Positions 43,752-55,237 are shown, counted from the stretch's first letter. The stretch: 64,000 bases of DNA from Sporopachydermia quercuum (GCA_001599295.1 BCGN01000006.1:930001-994000), one strand, 5' to 3'. Notes: a model not told the origin generated them from the sequence alone. Program-made: numbers and translations.

Positions 43752-46745
43752 TCAATCAACAGGAGAAATAATGTAATCGTTACCATTGTCAGGATTCAAA
43801 TTGGACGGCAGGATTCTTTGTAGATGTTGGATTTCTCTCTTTGAACCATCAAGTTTAGCTTCTAAGGCAGAGATCTTTGCTAACGAATGTTTAGATTCCT
43901 GATCCCGTTGCTCTCTAACAGTTCTCAATGCATCTCTGAGCGCATCTCTTTGAGATTCCAAAGCTTGAACTCTACTTGGATCATTAGATTGCAATTGAGT
44001 GCTATTTTGTAAAGCCTCAATTCTAGCTTTCAAATCAATGTTAATTCGCTCTTTATCCTTCAATTCTTTACTATGCTCTTCTTCTTTTACTTTGAAAGTG
44101 CTGATTTCTCTCCTCAATGCTAACATCTCATCTTCCAACTCTTCATTTTTATTATGTAAATTGCTAATTTCCTTTGTCTTACTCTCAACCTCCATGGAGA
44201 GTTTACTTACAGTATAACTCTCATTACCACTTGGATAAACTTTTGCTAGATGTGCTTCAGCAACATAGCGAAGATTACGTTCTTCGTTTAACTGCTTGAT
44301 CAAACTACTCAACTGAGTAGCGTATACTTGTTCGCTATTAAGTTTCGATTCTGCCAGCCGTGTGTCTTTAGTAGGATTTGCCAGTAAATCGTCGAACTCT
44401 TTCTTCAATTTTCGATCATCTGTTGTCAGAAGCTTCATCTCTAAATTCAATTCTCTCTTCACAGCTTCGGCAAGCTCTGCTGAAACCTGGTTCAACTCTG
44501 ACATAAGTTCTTGATTCAATTTGAGAATTCCCAATTGATCAGGACTCAGTTTGGCCTCGCTTTCGCCATGACCGTTCTGTTCATTACTCGCTGTCTTTTG
44601 TTTGGAGATTTTTATAGGCTCCAGTGACTTGGATCGTTCTTCATGTTCTTCTTCAATGATGTTTCCATTTGTAAGTTCAGATTTTGAACTTTTTCTATTA
44701 GAGACAGAATCTAAGACAGGGTACGAATTATCTGGTGGAGCTGGTGATCTAGGATCTAACGATACGAATGGTGCTGCTGGCGTGGAAGGTTTAATTGCAT
44801 TGTTAGATGACGAATGATTGCCACTTAAACGTTTACTGGCCCATCTTAAGAACCCTGGTTTCTTTTCTTTATTCGTGGTTGGCTCATTAATAGGTGATCC
44901 TTTCTCTTTCGTTAGATCAATCATAGGGATAGGCTTAACACTTATTGGAGCCTTTGCCGATGTACTGGAAGCTTGGGACAATGATTCAGTGGGTGAATTG
45001 CTTGGGGAGAACTCATCTCTTAGTTTTTCTGTGCTTGTACTGAGACTTTCTGGTGCATCAACATAAACAGTACTATGACTAGGTGTTATGGAGCTTTGAT
45101 TTGCGAAGGTGTTGAAAGAACTGGTATAAGTGTCCTGGGAGAGCTTTCTGGAATGACGATGATGTTTCTTTGGGGAAGAACTCATGAAATTCAATTCTTC
45201 CTCAGTGCCAGTAGTATCCGAGAGCTTCTGGGATTCGTTAAGTGGAGATTGGTTTCTTCCACTTGGTGAACGACCTGCCATTTGAGAACCATTTGGCCCT
45301 CCGTTTCTTATATCCGAAGATAATTTGGCACTGTTATCAGTTGCTTTATTATCTACAATGTCATAGTGATTCTCCAATTTATACTCTAGCTGAGAATCTT
45401 CCAATATAGTTCCAGCAACTCTGGAAACAGGTGAAGAGCCTTCAGAAGATTGACAATAACCTTGTTGAGGAGGTGGTGGCCGTTTGAAGGCTTGCTGCGG
45501 TTGTTGAGGTTGGTCTTCACTAGAACTACTTAAGCTCATATTTCCTGGTGTTGATCTACCTGTCCATCCATTCATCGGTCTAGGCATTCCCATATTGGGC
45601 CCATACTTACTGGGGAGATAGTTTGCATCCTGCGGAAATGGAGCTCTTGTCTTTAATGTTCCATTAGGATTAGAATAAAGATTAGGGTTCATATTAGGGT
45701 TCATATTGGGGTTGGGACTGTAAGGAAAAGCCATATCTTCTTGTGAAAGAGGTTGTCGAGGTTTCATACCTACTTGTTGACCTGGAGGCAAAAATCCGGG
45801 TCCCAAATTTCGATTTGAATTTGAAGTTAATGACATGGAACGCGGATTCGCGCCCATGCGATTAGGCGGTGGCCCATAAGGTCCGGTGGGATAAGCTTGT
45901 ATCTGAGGATTTAGACTTGCAGAGCTTATTCCCGGTCCGTTCATATTCGGACCATAAGCACCACCATTGAATCTATCTAAGGCATCGCTACTAGGAGGAC
46001 CTCCAAATGAGGGTGGAGGCGGTCCCATCAAAGAGTATGTTCCCTGTTGCCGACTTTTGTTGACCTGAACTTGTTGAGCATACATCATCTTTCTCTGATT
46101 ATTCATTTGTTTACGATATGCAGTGTTGGTATTCGATTTATGTGTTGATATGGTGGGAATTAAAGGTGTCGAATCCGAAGAGAGCATACCTGAAACTAGA
46201 GCTTGGTTGGTCATTGACATGGCTCGACCTTTAGCATTATTGGTGGGCAATGTTGGATATCTCTGTCTGTCAAATAGGTTTGATTGTAATTCTGATAGAC
46301 CAACTTCTGGCGCAGCATCCAAATACAAGTCACCTTCATCACCAGAGTTTCCCTCCCCATCTAAATCTATATCTGAATTCTTCTTCTTCTTTCGGGAAAA
46401 AAAAGTAATTCCAGATGATTTCGAGACAGTGGATCCTCTTCTATTTCTTTCACTTAAGGGTTGCGGACCAGACCAATTATTACTTGGCTCAGCATATGGT
46501 ACATCGGGCTGCTGGAATAGCTGTTGAAACTGTTGCGGAGTATCTGATGGAAAGTATGATGGCTGCGGATATTGTTGCGATGGATATCTTTGAGGTTGGG
46601 GCGGAGACAATATCTTGTGTTGTTGTTGTTCTTGCATCTGTTGTCTCCGGGCAATATCATCAGGGACTAACGATAGATCTGACATCATATCGTTATTTTG
46701 AGGATATGTCATCTCGGATGGTTGAGAATACGCCGGATGATTCAT
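43752..46745 (-). CDS. Large Asn/Pro/Ser-rich protein with C-terminal coiled coil
   Basis: 997 residues. The N-terminal half is Gln/Pro/Asn-rich (for example QQQHKILSPPQPQRYPSQQ) with a near-repeat NPNMNPNMNPN. The middle is Ser-rich with SPSNSPTES. The last 270 residues form a long, charged coiled coil, beginning LSPDQLGILKLNQELMSELN and ending KREIQHLQRILPSN. This shape (disordered front, coiled-coil end) resembles fungal polarity or septum proteins such as Saccharomyces Epo1, but that match is from layout and I cannot confirm it. No membrane spans. I use the ATG at 46745, since the frame extends three codons only to a GTG. No N bases inside. Confidence 0.7.
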   Translation of the reverse strand: MNHPAYSQPSEMTYPQNNDMMSDLSLVPDDIARRQQMQEQQQHKILSPPQPQRYPSQQYPQPSYFPSDTPQQFQQLFQQPDVPYAEPSNNWSGPQPLSERNRRGSTVSKSSGITFFSRKKKKNSDIDLDGEGNSGDEGDLYLDAAPEVGLSELQSNLFDRQRYPTLPTNNAKGRAMSMTNQALVSGMLSSDSTPLIPTISTHKSNTNTAYRKQMNNQRKMMYAQQVQVNKSRQQGTYSLMGPPPPSFGGPPSSDALDRFNGGAYGPNMNGPGISSASLNPQIQAYPTGPYGPPPNRMGANPRSMSLTSNSNRNLGPGFLPPGQQVGMKPRQPLSQEDMAFPYSPNPNMNPNMNPNLYSNPNGTLKTRAPFPQDANYLPSKYGPNMGMPRPMNGWTGRSTPGNMSLSSSSEDQPQQPQQAFKRPPPPQQGYCQSSEGSSPVSRVAGTILEDSQLEYKLENHYDIVDNKATDNSAKLSSDIRNGGPNGSQMAGRSPSGRNQSPLNESQKLSDTTGTEEELNFMSSSPKKHHRHSRKLSQDTYTSSFNTFANQSSITPSHSTVYVDAPESLSTSTEKLRDEFSPSNSPTESLSQASSTSAKAPISVKPIPMIDLTKEKGSPINEPTTNKEKKPGFLRWASKRLSGNHSSSNNAIKPSTPAAPFVSLDPRSPAPPDNSYPVLDSVSNRKSSKSELTNGNIIEEEHEERSKSLEPIKISKQKTASNEQNGHGESEAKLSPDQLGILKLNQELMSELNQVSAELAEAVKRELNLEMKLLTTDDRKLKKEFDDLLANPTKDTRLAESKLNSEQVYATQLSSLIKQLNEERNLRYVAEAHLAKVYPSGNESYTVSKLSMEVESKTKEISNLHNKNEELEDEMLALRREISTFKVKEEEHSKELKDKERINIDLKARIEALQNSTQLQSNDPSRVQALESQRDALRDALRTVREQRDQESKHSLAKISALEAKLDGSKREIQHLQRILPSNLNPDNGNDYIISPVD

Positions 46746-48925
46746 TTTGAACACCGTATTTCAGCGGCTAATGAACAATATGTAATGATTTGACAGTGAC
46801 AAGATATAAATCTGTAAAAAGAAAACGTTTTGACAAAACAGTCGACAAAAAGAAGAAACAAGTAAGCAAATATAGCATATATAGCATGAATGTAGCAAGA
46901 TAAATGTTACTTCAAAAGGTATTATATTGCCTCTAACTCCTGCTTTATTGTTATGAAAATACACTTGCTGGTAATCTTCAATAATTTCTCTGAATAAATC
47001 AGCTTCCACTGCTTACAATCACTTCTCTCACTTTTTATTTGAAGAGCATCTTTCTTCCTACTTACCCTTTTTATCCTCTCTAACAAATATCTAAATGAAT
47101 AGAGTAGATAAAAATGAATTTCGTTTTGATCAATTAAACTATGCGCGACACGTAAATAGCAAATTAGATATAAATAAATACATGAGGCTACTTACAGAAA
47201 GAGAAGACTCCCAATCCATCTTTGGTTTACTATTTTTAAAGAATACATGCTTTTTCTTCAATAAAGATTATTACTGCAGAACAGAATGTATTTATGCTTG
47301 GCTTTTGGGACAAGCCGTAGAGCAGACGATATAGATCTTGTGAAGAGTAAACGTTAAACGTAGAGAAAAGGTGGATTATCAATAATATATTATTTATTTA
47401 GAACACATAATCGAGTTGTTACTTATATATGTATGTATATTGGGATTTGTGGTTTAAATGTTTTGTTACTGTGTCTTTGGAATTTGTGGATTAGAGCTGT
47501 GGATGGAGAAGGATTTCGAGCGCATGTGAAATGATCGATAGAAGTATAAATTTGAATGCGTTTTGTTGAAGTATGAAAGAAAGATGATGGATGATACAAT
47601 GATATTTAATCAAATTGTTGATTTATGTATATTTATATATTGTATATATAGAGGTAGCTAGAGAAGAAGTAGGTAATCCTACAGAATGTATGATTCATTA
47701 GTGTCCGTTGAAAGTCTTGAATCACAGGGCAGGAAACAGACGGAGATACTGGATATCAAGAACAATAACTTTACCCATTAGCACNGCGACATCGGATTGC
47801 CATTTGAATGNAAAAGGGAAATAAGGGTTCTGGTGTTGAATTAGAATACATGGAAAATTGCCTACTCATTTGTGTATATATTGTATATATCATACACAAA
47901 TCTTACTTGATTCGGCATGTCAATTTCTTATATCGTTTTAAATATTTAACCTCCTCCGGTGTCATCGGGTTCACTTTTAATATGGCCGAAAACAGCGACT
48001 TATTGGGAGTACCACTTAACATGTCCTGAAAAANGCACAAGTTTAATCAATCAAATACAGCCAATCTTTCCCTTCGTCACCTATCAATTTCCTCATATAT
48101 ATTATTAAATTATTCCTTTTTTTTTTCATTTCTATACTTCCCAGTATGTTCCTTCAATCTACCTTACTTCCACCATCATCCCAATTTAGACCCAGAATTT
48201 CGATCCTGTTTGGTTACCTCATCGACTTTTTTATCGGACATATTATGTAATCGGCAAATAAAATTTGAACTCAGCGTCTCATTACAGTATTTGATAGACA
48301 AAGTTTAAGTATCACGTAACGGTACATAGTGATGCATCAATCTGCATGTCGATAAACTCCTCAATCATTAGAACTCATTGTGGTGGGTGAATAAGCCAAG
48401 AGGATATGAATGGCAAAGGAGAAGCAGAAAAAGAAGTAGTGGAGATATATACTTTAGCACATNAGTTGAATTGAATGCAGAGTCTTCTACTCTTTGATTG
48501 AACCGTTGTTGACTGGTTGGTAAATAATAAAATATTGCATGAAACTTGAAAATCCGAGCGAAGGATAGAAATAGCTTACTGGGAGATAGCTATAAATTGG
48601 ATGTAAAGTGAGGAGAGAGATAAGTGGACCAGTACTTGAAATAAATCGTCATAGTTGAATTATAAGAATCAGCAGAGAGCTAAAAGTCGTTAGTAGAGGA
48701 TAGTAAAAGAAGGTCCTATTGAAAGGTAGTTTTAGTACATGCATTGATAGGAAGTGTAACTTTGATTGTTTGACTGTATAGCATATGTGACACAGTGAGT
48801 AGCATCTAGAATATCGCATCAGTTGTTTGCTCTTGTTCCTCTTTTTATTGCATAGAATATTGCATCTGGGCTCTGGCTCTGCTATTGCATTATATTACTA
48901 CACATTTTAGCCCTTTGTTAGCAGA
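46746..48925. other. 2.2-kb divergent stretch, coiled-coil gene / STE13-DAP2
   Basis: AT-rich with a stretch of short TATA-like repeats near 47625-47652 and four N bases. Holds only the doubtful small frame at 47095-47334. No RNA gene recognised. Confidence 0.45.
47095..47334 (+). CDS. Possible small orphan protein
   Basis: 79 codons from an ATG (MNRVDKNEFRFDQLNYARHV). No domain or signal recognised. It sits in an AT-rich divergent region, so it may be chance. Transcript or homologue data would decide. Confidence 0.2.
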   Translation: MNRVDKNEFRFDQLNYARHVNSKLDINKYMRLLTEREDSQSIFGLLFLKNTCFFFNKDYYCRTECIYAWLLGQAVEQTI

Positions 48926-51346
48926 ATGGCGAATTATAAGCCTTTGGAATCGAGATCCTCAGAAGTAAGGTCATTAATCTGTCTATTAGCGGCTTTGGCA
49001 TCTATTGGCTGGGGACTATACTTTAAAACAGCATTGAACATTAANTTTTCTGATTTATCTCCACTGCCTATTTTTCTATCATTTGACTCTGTTTCTTCTG
49101 TATCAAAGCTATCATTACATGATCAACTCGATGGTGTGTATGCACCTACATACAAGAGGATAGATTGGTTAAAGTATCCTCAACTTGCCTGGCCTGACGA
49201 AGGAGTATCAGTATTATCTGAGAATTCCTCTTATTTTCTCAATTATCCTAATGGAACCATTGAACCGTTGATAACTTTTGACAAATTCTGTTTTCAGAAC
49301 GAAAGCCACAAAATTGATGATTTTGTTCTTAGCAATGACTTATCATTGGCTATTATAACTACAGATAGAGAAAAACAATGGAGGCATTCTTCTCATGCCC
49401 TGCATTGGATTTATAACGTGTCTGACTTTTCAATAGTTCCATTTATTTCTTCNGATCCTTTAGCACAAATTGATCTTGCATTATGGTCACCCGATTCTAA
49501 GAAGATCTCTTTTGTCTATAACAATAATGTATATGTAAGGTTTCTCAACTCTGGTGAAAACGAAGCTGAAGTTCTTCAATATACTTTTGATGGTGGTGAT
49601 GAAATAATATATGGAAAACCTGACTGGGTGTATGAAGAGGAAGTTTTTGAAGGTAGCAGTGCTATGTGGTGGAATCCTACTGGTGATTATCTTGCCTTTC
49701 TAAAGACAAATGATACTAATGTACCTGAATATCCTTTGATATACTATGAAAAGCAAAATGTTGAAAAAGTGTCGTATCCTGACTTTTATCCTATCAAGTA
49801 TCCTAAATCCGGCTATCCCAACCCTGATGTTGATATGATGATAATAGATTTAACAGAATACAAAACTGGTTCTTATAAACTACCATTACCAAAGGAAATA
49901 CTAGAGTTGAATGAACCTATGTTTACTGAAGTAATCTGGCTTGGTGAGAAGAAGCTGTTGTTAAGAGTGACAGATCGTGAAAGCTCTAATTTGAAAGTCT
50001 GGGTTGTTGATGCTAAAGATAAAGCGGGAATTGTTACTCGTGAGGAATCATCTAAAGAAGGTTGGTTTGAAATAACTCAAAATACTTTATACATTCCTAA
50101 GGACCCTAAGGGAAGGTACAATGAAAGTTATGTTGATACTGTCACACACAAAGGATATAACCATTTGGCGTTGTTCAACATTACTAGTAATGAATATAGA
50201 TTATTAACATCTGGCGAATGGGAAGTCGTTAACGCCCCTTCAGGATTTGATCCTGAGCTCGGATTGGTTTATTTCTTTTCTACTGAAAGATCTCCTATTG
50301 AAAGACACTTGTATTCGGTATCTTTGATGTCTGGTGAGGTCAAGGAAATTACTACTGGTGAAGAAGCTTGGTATTCGGCTTCCTTTTCTGCAGGTGCCCG
50401 GTATGCTCTATTGACGTACGACGGCCCTGGTTTGCCTTATCAGAAGCTTATTGATCTTCATGGAGGTTCGCCTTTGGATTCTGAAATCATAGAAGATAAC
50501 TTGAAATTGAAGTCAACTTTACAGTCATTGGCTGTGCCTACAAAGACGTATTTTTCTATTGAGTTAACACCGGGTGTTTTTGGGAATGCTGTTGAAATTA
50601 GACCTCCTAATTTCAATCCTAATAGAAAATATCCTGTATTGTTTTATGTCTATGGAGGACCAGGAAGTCAAACTGTGATGAAAAGGTTTAGTCTTTCTTT
50701 TCAAGAGGTAGTAAGCTCAGCTCATGATGTAATTGTTGTTTCTGTTGATGGTAGAGGTACTGGTTTTATGGGACGTGAATTCCGGACTATAGTTAGAGGC
50801 AACTTAGGTTATTACGAGCCTAGAGATCAAATCACAGCTGCCAAATATTTTGCAGCTCAACCATATGTTGATGAAAATAGAATTGCTATCTGGGGCTGGA
50901 GTTATGGTGGGTATATGACTTTGAAGACATTGGAGACTGATGAAGGTGAAGTATTTTCTTATGGAATGTCTGTTGCTCCTGTTACCAATTGGCGGTTTTA
51001 TGATTCTATTTATACTGAAAGGTATATGCTGATGCCTCAGAACAATGAGCATGGATATAATGTTAGTGCCATCAGCGATGTGGAAAGCATTGGATCTTGT
51101 GATAGGTTTTTGTTGATGCATGGCACTGGTGATGATAATGTTCATTTCCAGAATTCACTAGCTGTGTTAGATAAATTAAATCTTGCTGGGGTCGAGAATT
51201 ATGATTTAATGGTTTTCCCTGATTCCGACCATGCGATATTTTTCCATAATGCCCGCCAGATTGTATTTGATAAGCTTTTCTCTTGGATTGGTAAAGCATT
51301 TAGAGGTGACTTTGATGCATACTCAACAGCAAAATTTCTAGTATGA
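48926..51346 (+). CDS. Type II membrane dipeptidyl aminopeptidase (Ste13/Dap2)
   Basis: 806-residue S9B peptidase that removes X-Pro or X-Ala dipeptides. A short cytosolic N-terminus precedes one hydrophobic anchor (SLICLLAALASIGWGLYF, about residues 17-34), giving a lumenal catalytic part. The beta-propeller contains DWVYEEEVFEGSSAMWW, the double-Glu motif typical of DPP IV. The catalytic triad is Ser659 in GWSYGGY, Asp736 in GTGDDNVHF and His769 in PDSDHAIFF. Ste13 matures alpha-factor in the Golgi and Dap2 is vacuolar; which this is cannot be told. Several N-glycosylation sequons are visible. Two N bases fall in the first third. Confidence 0.93.
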   Translation: MANYKPLESRSSEVRSLICLLAALASIGWGLYFKTALNIXFSDLSPLPIFLSFDSVSSVSKLSLHDQLDGVYAPTYKRIDWLKYPQLAWPDEGVSVLSENSSYFLNYPNGTIEPLITFDKFCFQNESHKIDDFVLSNDLSLAIITTDREKQWRHSSHALHWIYNVSDFSIVPFISXDPLAQIDLALWSPDSKKISFVYNNNVYVRFLNSGENEAEVLQYTFDGGDEIIYGKPDWVYEEEVFEGSSAMWWNPTGDYLAFLKTNDTNVPEYPLIYYEKQNVEKVSYPDFYPIKYPKSGYPNPDVDMMIIDLTEYKTGSYKLPLPKEILELNEPMFTEVIWLGEKKLLLRVTDRESSNLKVWVVDAKDKAGIVTREESSKEGWFEITQNTLYIPKDPKGRYNESYVDTVTHKGYNHLALFNITSNEYRLLTSGEWEVVNAPSGFDPELGLVYFFSTERSPIERHLYSVSLMSGEVKEITTGEEAWYSASFSAGARYALLTYDGPGLPYQKLIDLHGGSPLDSEIIEDNLKLKSTLQSLAVPTKTYFSIELTPGVFGNAVEIRPPNFNPNRKYPVLFYVYGGPGSQTVMKRFSLSFQEVVSSAHDVIVVSVDGRGTGFMGREFRTIVRGNLGYYEPRDQITAAKYFAAQPYVDENRIAIWGWSYGGYMTLKTLETDEGEVFSYGMSVAPVTNWRFYDSIYTERYMLMPQNNEHGYNVSAISDVESIGSCDRFLLMHGTGDDNVHFQNSLAVLDKLNLAGVENYDLMVFPDSDHAIFFHNARQIVFDKLFSWIGKAFRGDFDAYSTAKFLV

Positions 51347-52333
51347 AAGTAGACCAGGTTAGATATAAAAAGTCTTTTGAACGTTTCATGATTGAGTAAA
51401 TTAGTTAGTCAGTTTTGATGGTTGACAAGAGAATGTGAGTTAGTTGGCGTAGTTGTTCATTATAGGGATTAACATGGGATCATGGATCTTATGGATCGTA
51501 TAGATTAGGTTAGATGAATGTTTGGATTGATAATGGGTTGATTGAAGAGGTTTAGGAAAGGAAAGGTTACTGGTTTTTTTCCATGTTGGCTAGAAGATTA
51601 ATATAGTTGAAAATAATGATATATATTACTGTGTGTGATATTTGCTGTAATGGCTATGGTAACTAAGGTTTCAAATTGTAGTTAAGGTTTCTGCGAGATT
51701 TAGAGTTGTGCATTCCAACACATTTAGACGCATAAAACGTTAAAGCCTGCATATAGAGTGTAAAGGGACACACAAACAACACCGATTTTGCTATTTCATA
51801 AGAGTGTCATCATCTCACATAAGTCGCAACGTGAATTGTACTGCTTGCAACTATCAACTAGCTCTTCATGCCACCTCCATCAACGCTCTTCCCTCTTCCC
51901 AACTCATACTGTTCACATCGCATCTCATCTCAAATCTTACAACTCACANATAAAACATCACGTGATACAAAAGTATCTCTTGTGATACCTCATTAAATAC
52001 TCTTCTGAATTGCCCCCTAGCCTTTACTGAAGTCAATCGAATAGTGAAAAGCTGAACGAGGCGTTTTCTGGTCGCCACCTGTACTGTCAGCAGTCAATGA
52101 TAACTAATAATAAATGCTCAGAATTGAATACCAATTGTATCATCAAGCCATCAATTGTATCAAAAATTGTATTGAAAAATATAACCAAACGTTGGTTTGA
52201 TTGATTTGAAGGCAATTCAACGGAAATCGTATTGTGTTTATGTTTGGTTCCAGTTGTTTCATACCATTTACAATCAACTGAGTTCTTATCTATAGAAACT
52301 ATCTACAGTTTGAGCACAAAAAATTAATCAAAG
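51347..52333. other. Spacer and RPN1 promoter
   Basis: Tandem spacer holding the aminopeptidase 3' end and the RPN1 promoter. Contains a TCACGTG box (51958-51964) and a PACE-like site (52071-52079). Confidence 0.5.
52071..52079 (-). promoter_or_regulatory. PACE-like (Rpn4) element before RPN1
   Basis: The minus strand reads GGTGGCGAC, close to the proteasome-associated control element GGTGGCAAA bound by Rpn4, 255 bp before the RPN1 ATG. Six of the first six core bases match and the tail differs, so this is a likely but unproven site. Confidence 0.4.
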
Positions 52334-55237
52334 ATGGTTGAAGCTGATAAAGCTAGCAGCAGTTCAGCTGGTGATGAATCGTCGAAAGACAAGGAGCAAA
52401 ACAACGTGCAGGAATCACCAAAGGAACAGGCTAAAGATGTAAAGAAGAAATCAAAGAAGGAAGAAGAAGAAGAGGAAGAAATGTCAGAAGAAGATCGTCA
52501 ACTAAAAGGTGAATTAGAAATGTTAGTAGAAAGATTGCAAGAATCAAAGACTGAATTATATGAACCAGCTTTGAATCAACTAAAGGAGTTCATTAAAACA
52601 TCTACATCATCTATGACAGCAGTACCAAAACCATTGAAGTTTCTTCGACCTCACTTCCCTATTTTGGTTGAATTGTATGATTCTTGGATTGATGATTCAT
52701 TGAAATTAATCCTTGCTGATATCTTATCAGTTCTTGGAATGACATATTCTGATGGTGGGAAAAGAGAATCTCTAAAATTCCGACTGTTATCACAAACTGA
52801 TGATATTGGATCATGGGGTCATGAATATGTTCGTCATTTAGCATTAGAGCTTGGAGAAGAGTTTATTGCTAGAGCTGAAAAAGAAAGTAATAATAAAGAG
52901 GAAAACGTTGCTGAATTACAAAGTTTAGCTTTACAAGTTGTTCCCTTTTTCTTAAAACATAACGCAGAAGCCGATGCAGTAGATTTGCTATTAGAATTAG
53001 AATCTATTGAACAATTACCTCAGTTTGTTGATAAAAATGTCTTCTCAAGAGTTTGTCTTTATATGGTAAGTTGTGTGCCATTTTTGGCTCCTCCTGATGA
53101 TTTATCGTTCTTACATACTGCTTATACTATTTATATGAATCATGCTCAATTGACCCACGCTTTGACTCTGGCTATTCGTTTGGATGATGAAGAGTTAATG
53201 CGTAATGTGTTTAAAGCTACAACGGACAAATCCACTCAAAAGCAATTAGCATTTATTTTAAGCAGACAATCTGTTGTTCTCCAGTTGGATGATGAAGAAG
53301 TCCAAGAGTGTTTGTCTAATGCTCATTTAACAGAATATTTCAATTACCTGGCGAAGGAATTAAACCTGCTTGATCCTAAAACTCCCGAAGATATTTATAA
53401 GTCAGATTTAGACCGAGCGACTTCGTTTTCAGGCAGCAGTTTAGACTCTGCTAAACAAAATTTAGCCTCTAGTTTTGCTAATGCTTTTTTAAACTGTGGT
53501 TATTGTAATGATAAGCTTATGACTGATGAGCAATTAGGAAGCTGGATTTATAAAACCAAGGGCTTGGGAACTTTTTCGACAACAGCGTCTTTAGGGGCAA
53601 TTTATCAATGGGAAACCAGCGAAGGTTTACAACAGTTGGATACTTTTATGTATTCTTCTGATGAATTAATCAAAGCTGGTGCTATGCTTGGTATAGGCTT
53701 AGCATGTACTAATGTTCATGATGATATGGACACAGCATTTTTACTACTTAGTGAACAGGTGTCGTCTAATAGCAAGTATATTCAGATTGCTTCTATTATG
53801 GGGTTGGGATTATCATCTGCAGGAACCAAAGATGAAAAGCTGTCTGAATTACTACTACCTTTAGTAAGTGATACTTCAGTACCACTAGAAGTTTCTTGTT
53901 TAGCTGCTTTATCCTTAGGTCATATCTTCGTTGGAACCTGCAATGGTGATATCACATCTACTATTCTGCAAACCTTGTTAGAGCGGTCATATATTCAATT
54001 GGCTTCAAAATGGATCCGTTTTATGGCTTTAGGCTTAGCATTACTGTTTGTAGGTAAATATGAACAGGTAGATGATGTTTTAGAAACAATCAAAGCTATT
54101 GAGCATCCTATTGCTAAAACCCTAGAAGTGTTAGTGACAATCTGCTCTTACGCTGGTACTGGGAATGTCTTGCAGATCCAGAACTTGCTACACGAATGTA
54201 CTCAATTCCCTGAGGAGGAGAAAGAAAAAGATGGCGAGAATGAAGAAGATGAGAGCAGTGCTATAGCCGGAGAGTCTGAAACAGGTCAAACTGAAGGAGA
54301 CTCCAATTCAAGTGGTGATGCTGGAAGTAAGCCTATTGTGGAGAACGGCAATAAGGACGGGGAAGAAGATGCTACCCTGGAAGACGCTGATAATGATGAT
54401 GACGATGAGGATGAACTAGATGATAAAGCAGATGAAGACAAATCATACTTAGGATACGCAGTGTTAGGATTAGCTTGTATTGGAATGGGAGAGGACATTG
54501 GGGCCGATATGACATTCCGACATTTTGAACATTTGATGCATTATGGTAGTGATGAAATCAAAAGAGCCGTTCCTTTAGCTATGGGTCTTCTTTCACCATC
54601 TAATCCTCAAATGAAGGTATTTGAAACTCTTTCGAGATACTCTCACGACAATGATTTAGAAGTAGCATTAAATGCTATCTTCTCCATGGGTCTTGTTGGG
54701 TCTGGTACTAATAATGCACGTATTGCTCAATTGTTGAGACAGCTAGCTAGTTATTATGTTCGAGATCCTGATTGCTTGTTTATGGTTAGAATTGCTCAGG
54801 GTCTACTTCATATGGGTAAAGGATCTCAAACATTAAGTCTTTATAGCTCAGATCGACAAATCCTTAATAGAGTATCATTTGCAGGGTTATTGACAGTGTT
54901 AGTAACTCTTTTAGATCCAAAGGCATTTATTCTTGATGATGATCATTACTTATTATATTTCATCAATGAAGCTATTAGACCTAGAATGCTTGTTACATTA
55001 GATGAAGATTTGAATCCTTTGAAAGTAAATGTGAGAGTTGGTCAAGCTGTTGATGTCGTTGGTCAAGCAGGTAAACCTAAGACAATCACTGGCTGGGTGA
55101 CTCATAATACACCGGTTTTATTAGGATATGGGGAAAGAGCTGAATTGGAAGATGATCAATATATTAGTTATACACATTCATTAGAAGGAGTTGTTATTTT
55201 GAAAAAGAACGAAGAATTTATGGATGTGGATAATTAA
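52334..55237 (+). CDS. RPN1: 26S proteasome regulatory subunit Rpn1
   Basis: 967 residues, close to Saccharomyces Rpn1 (993). A charged, Glu/Lys-rich head (with SEEDRQLKGELEMLVERLQE) is followed by helical repeats. The proteasome/cyclosome (PC) repeats are clear in the middle: AGAMLGIGLACTNVHDD, IQIASIMGLGLSSAGT and VSCLAALSLGHIFVGT. An acidic, low-complexity insert (about residues 640-700) with a run of Asp and Glu precedes SYLGYAVLGLACIGMGEDIG. The C-terminal part has PRMLVTLDEDLNPLKVNVRVGQAVDVVGQAGKP, split across PC-type folds. Rpn1 is the base subunit that holds ubiquitin receptors and Ubp6. No N bases inside. Confidence 0.97.
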   Translation: MVEADKASSSSAGDESSKDKEQNNVQESPKEQAKDVKKKSKKEEEEEEEMSEEDRQLKGELEMLVERLQESKTELYEPALNQLKEFIKTSTSSMTAVPKPLKFLRPHFPILVELYDSWIDDSLKLILADILSVLGMTYSDGGKRESLKFRLLSQTDDIGSWGHEYVRHLALELGEEFIARAEKESNNKEENVAELQSLALQVVPFFLKHNAEADAVDLLLELESIEQLPQFVDKNVFSRVCLYMVSCVPFLAPPDDLSFLHTAYTIYMNHAQLTHALTLAIRLDDEELMRNVFKATTDKSTQKQLAFILSRQSVVLQLDDEEVQECLSNAHLTEYFNYLAKELNLLDPKTPEDIYKSDLDRATSFSGSSLDSAKQNLASSFANAFLNCGYCNDKLMTDEQLGSWIYKTKGLGTFSTTASLGAIYQWETSEGLQQLDTFMYSSDELIKAGAMLGIGLACTNVHDDMDTAFLLLSEQVSSNSKYIQIASIMGLGLSSAGTKDEKLSELLLPLVSDTSVPLEVSCLAALSLGHIFVGTCNGDITSTILQTLLERSYIQLASKWIRFMALGLALLFVGKYEQVDDVLETIKAIEHPIAKTLEVLVTICSYAGTGNVLQIQNLLHECTQFPEEEKEKDGENEEDESSAIAGESETGQTEGDSNSSGDAGSKPIVENGNKDGEEDATLEDADNDDDDEDELDDKADEDKSYLGYAVLGLACIGMGEDIGADMTFRHFEHLMHYGSDEIKRAVPLAMGLLSPSNPQMKVFETLSRYSHDNDLEVALNAIFSMGLVGSGTNNARIAQLLRQLASYYVRDPDCLFMVRIAQGLLHMGKGSQTLSLYSSDRQILNRVSFAGLLTVLVTLLDPKAFILDDDHYLLYFINEAIRPRMLVTLDEDLNPLKVNVRVGQAVDVVGQAGKPKTITGWVTHNTPVLLGYGERAELEDDQYISYTHSLEGVVILKKNEEFMDVDN

